Positions 13,111-13,123 of a stretch of DNA of 13,123 nt are shown here, piece by piece. Made by a program: the position numbers and the translations under genes. The stretch comes from Dietzia timorensis (GTDB lineage: Bacteria; Actinomycetota; Actinomycetes; Mycobacteriales; Mycobacteriaceae): NCBI RefSeq assembly GCF_020742175.1, contig NZ_DYXM01000166.1, positions 1 to 13,123 of the forward strand, written 5' to 3'. Position 1 is the stretch's first letter. Each line of letters opens with the position of its first letter. The notes under the pieces are model-generated. The model was given only the letters and a program-made list of their open reading frames with translations, was not told the DNA's origin and did not search any database.

Positions 13111-13123
13111 GATTATCGGCGAA

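Noticed and set aside
12281..13111. A 276-codon plus-strand frame over the DUF2871 gene
   Set aside because: Out-of-frame shadow running through the terminator hairpin, with no ribosome binding site.

Overview
This window reads as chromosomal DNA from a high-GC actinobacterium, most likely of the order Mycobacteriales (Corynebacterium, Dietzia or Rhodococcus-like relatives). The evidence is strong C/G preference at third codon positions, purine-rich ribosome binding sites, GTG starts, a CE1758/CE1759-type monooxygenase and flavin reductase pair (families first named in Corynebacterium), a BetP-like BCCT transporter, and an encapsulin next to a dye-decolorizing peroxidase as in mycobacteria and rhodococci. 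The species cannot be fixed from the sequence. No rRNA, tRNA, CRISPR, phage or transposon sequence was seen, so this looks like ordinary core/accessory chromosome.

Layout, left to right. Minus strand: a type II NADH dehydrogenase cut off by the window start. Plus strand: a divergently placed, strongly degenerate cyclopropane-fatty-acid-synthase-like protein, then a small membrane protein. These two converge on a long perfect hairpin (2745-2786). Minus strand from 6715 to 2816: DyP peroxidase and encapsulin form one unit ended by a clear intrinsic terminator (4726-4770). After it comes a separate, palindrome-controlled operon of a flavin-dependent monooxygenase and its FMN reductase, whose stop and start overlap. 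Minus strand 8006-6924: a DinB/DUF664-type protein (probably leaderless) and a DUF3995 membrane protein. Plus strand: a large BCCT osmolyte transporter. Minus strand: a membrane-anchored ABC1/UbiB-type atypical kinase. Plus strand: a DUF2871 membrane protein, a hairpin, and an AT-rich palindrome near the right edge that probably belongs to a gene outside.

How the genes may work together. The best supported system is the DyP-encapsulin nanocompartment: the peroxidase ends in a textbook cargo-loading peptide, so it should be packed inside the protein shell. NDH-2, the flavin reductase/monooxygenase pair, the DinB-type protein and the UbiB-type kinase share a loose redox, quinone or thiol theme. 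The separate promoters and terminators argue that they are neighbours rather than one pathway. The least explained items are the CFA-synthase relative that has lost most catalytic motifs, the tandem-palindrome operator without a visible regulator, and the histidine-rich DUF2871 membrane protein.
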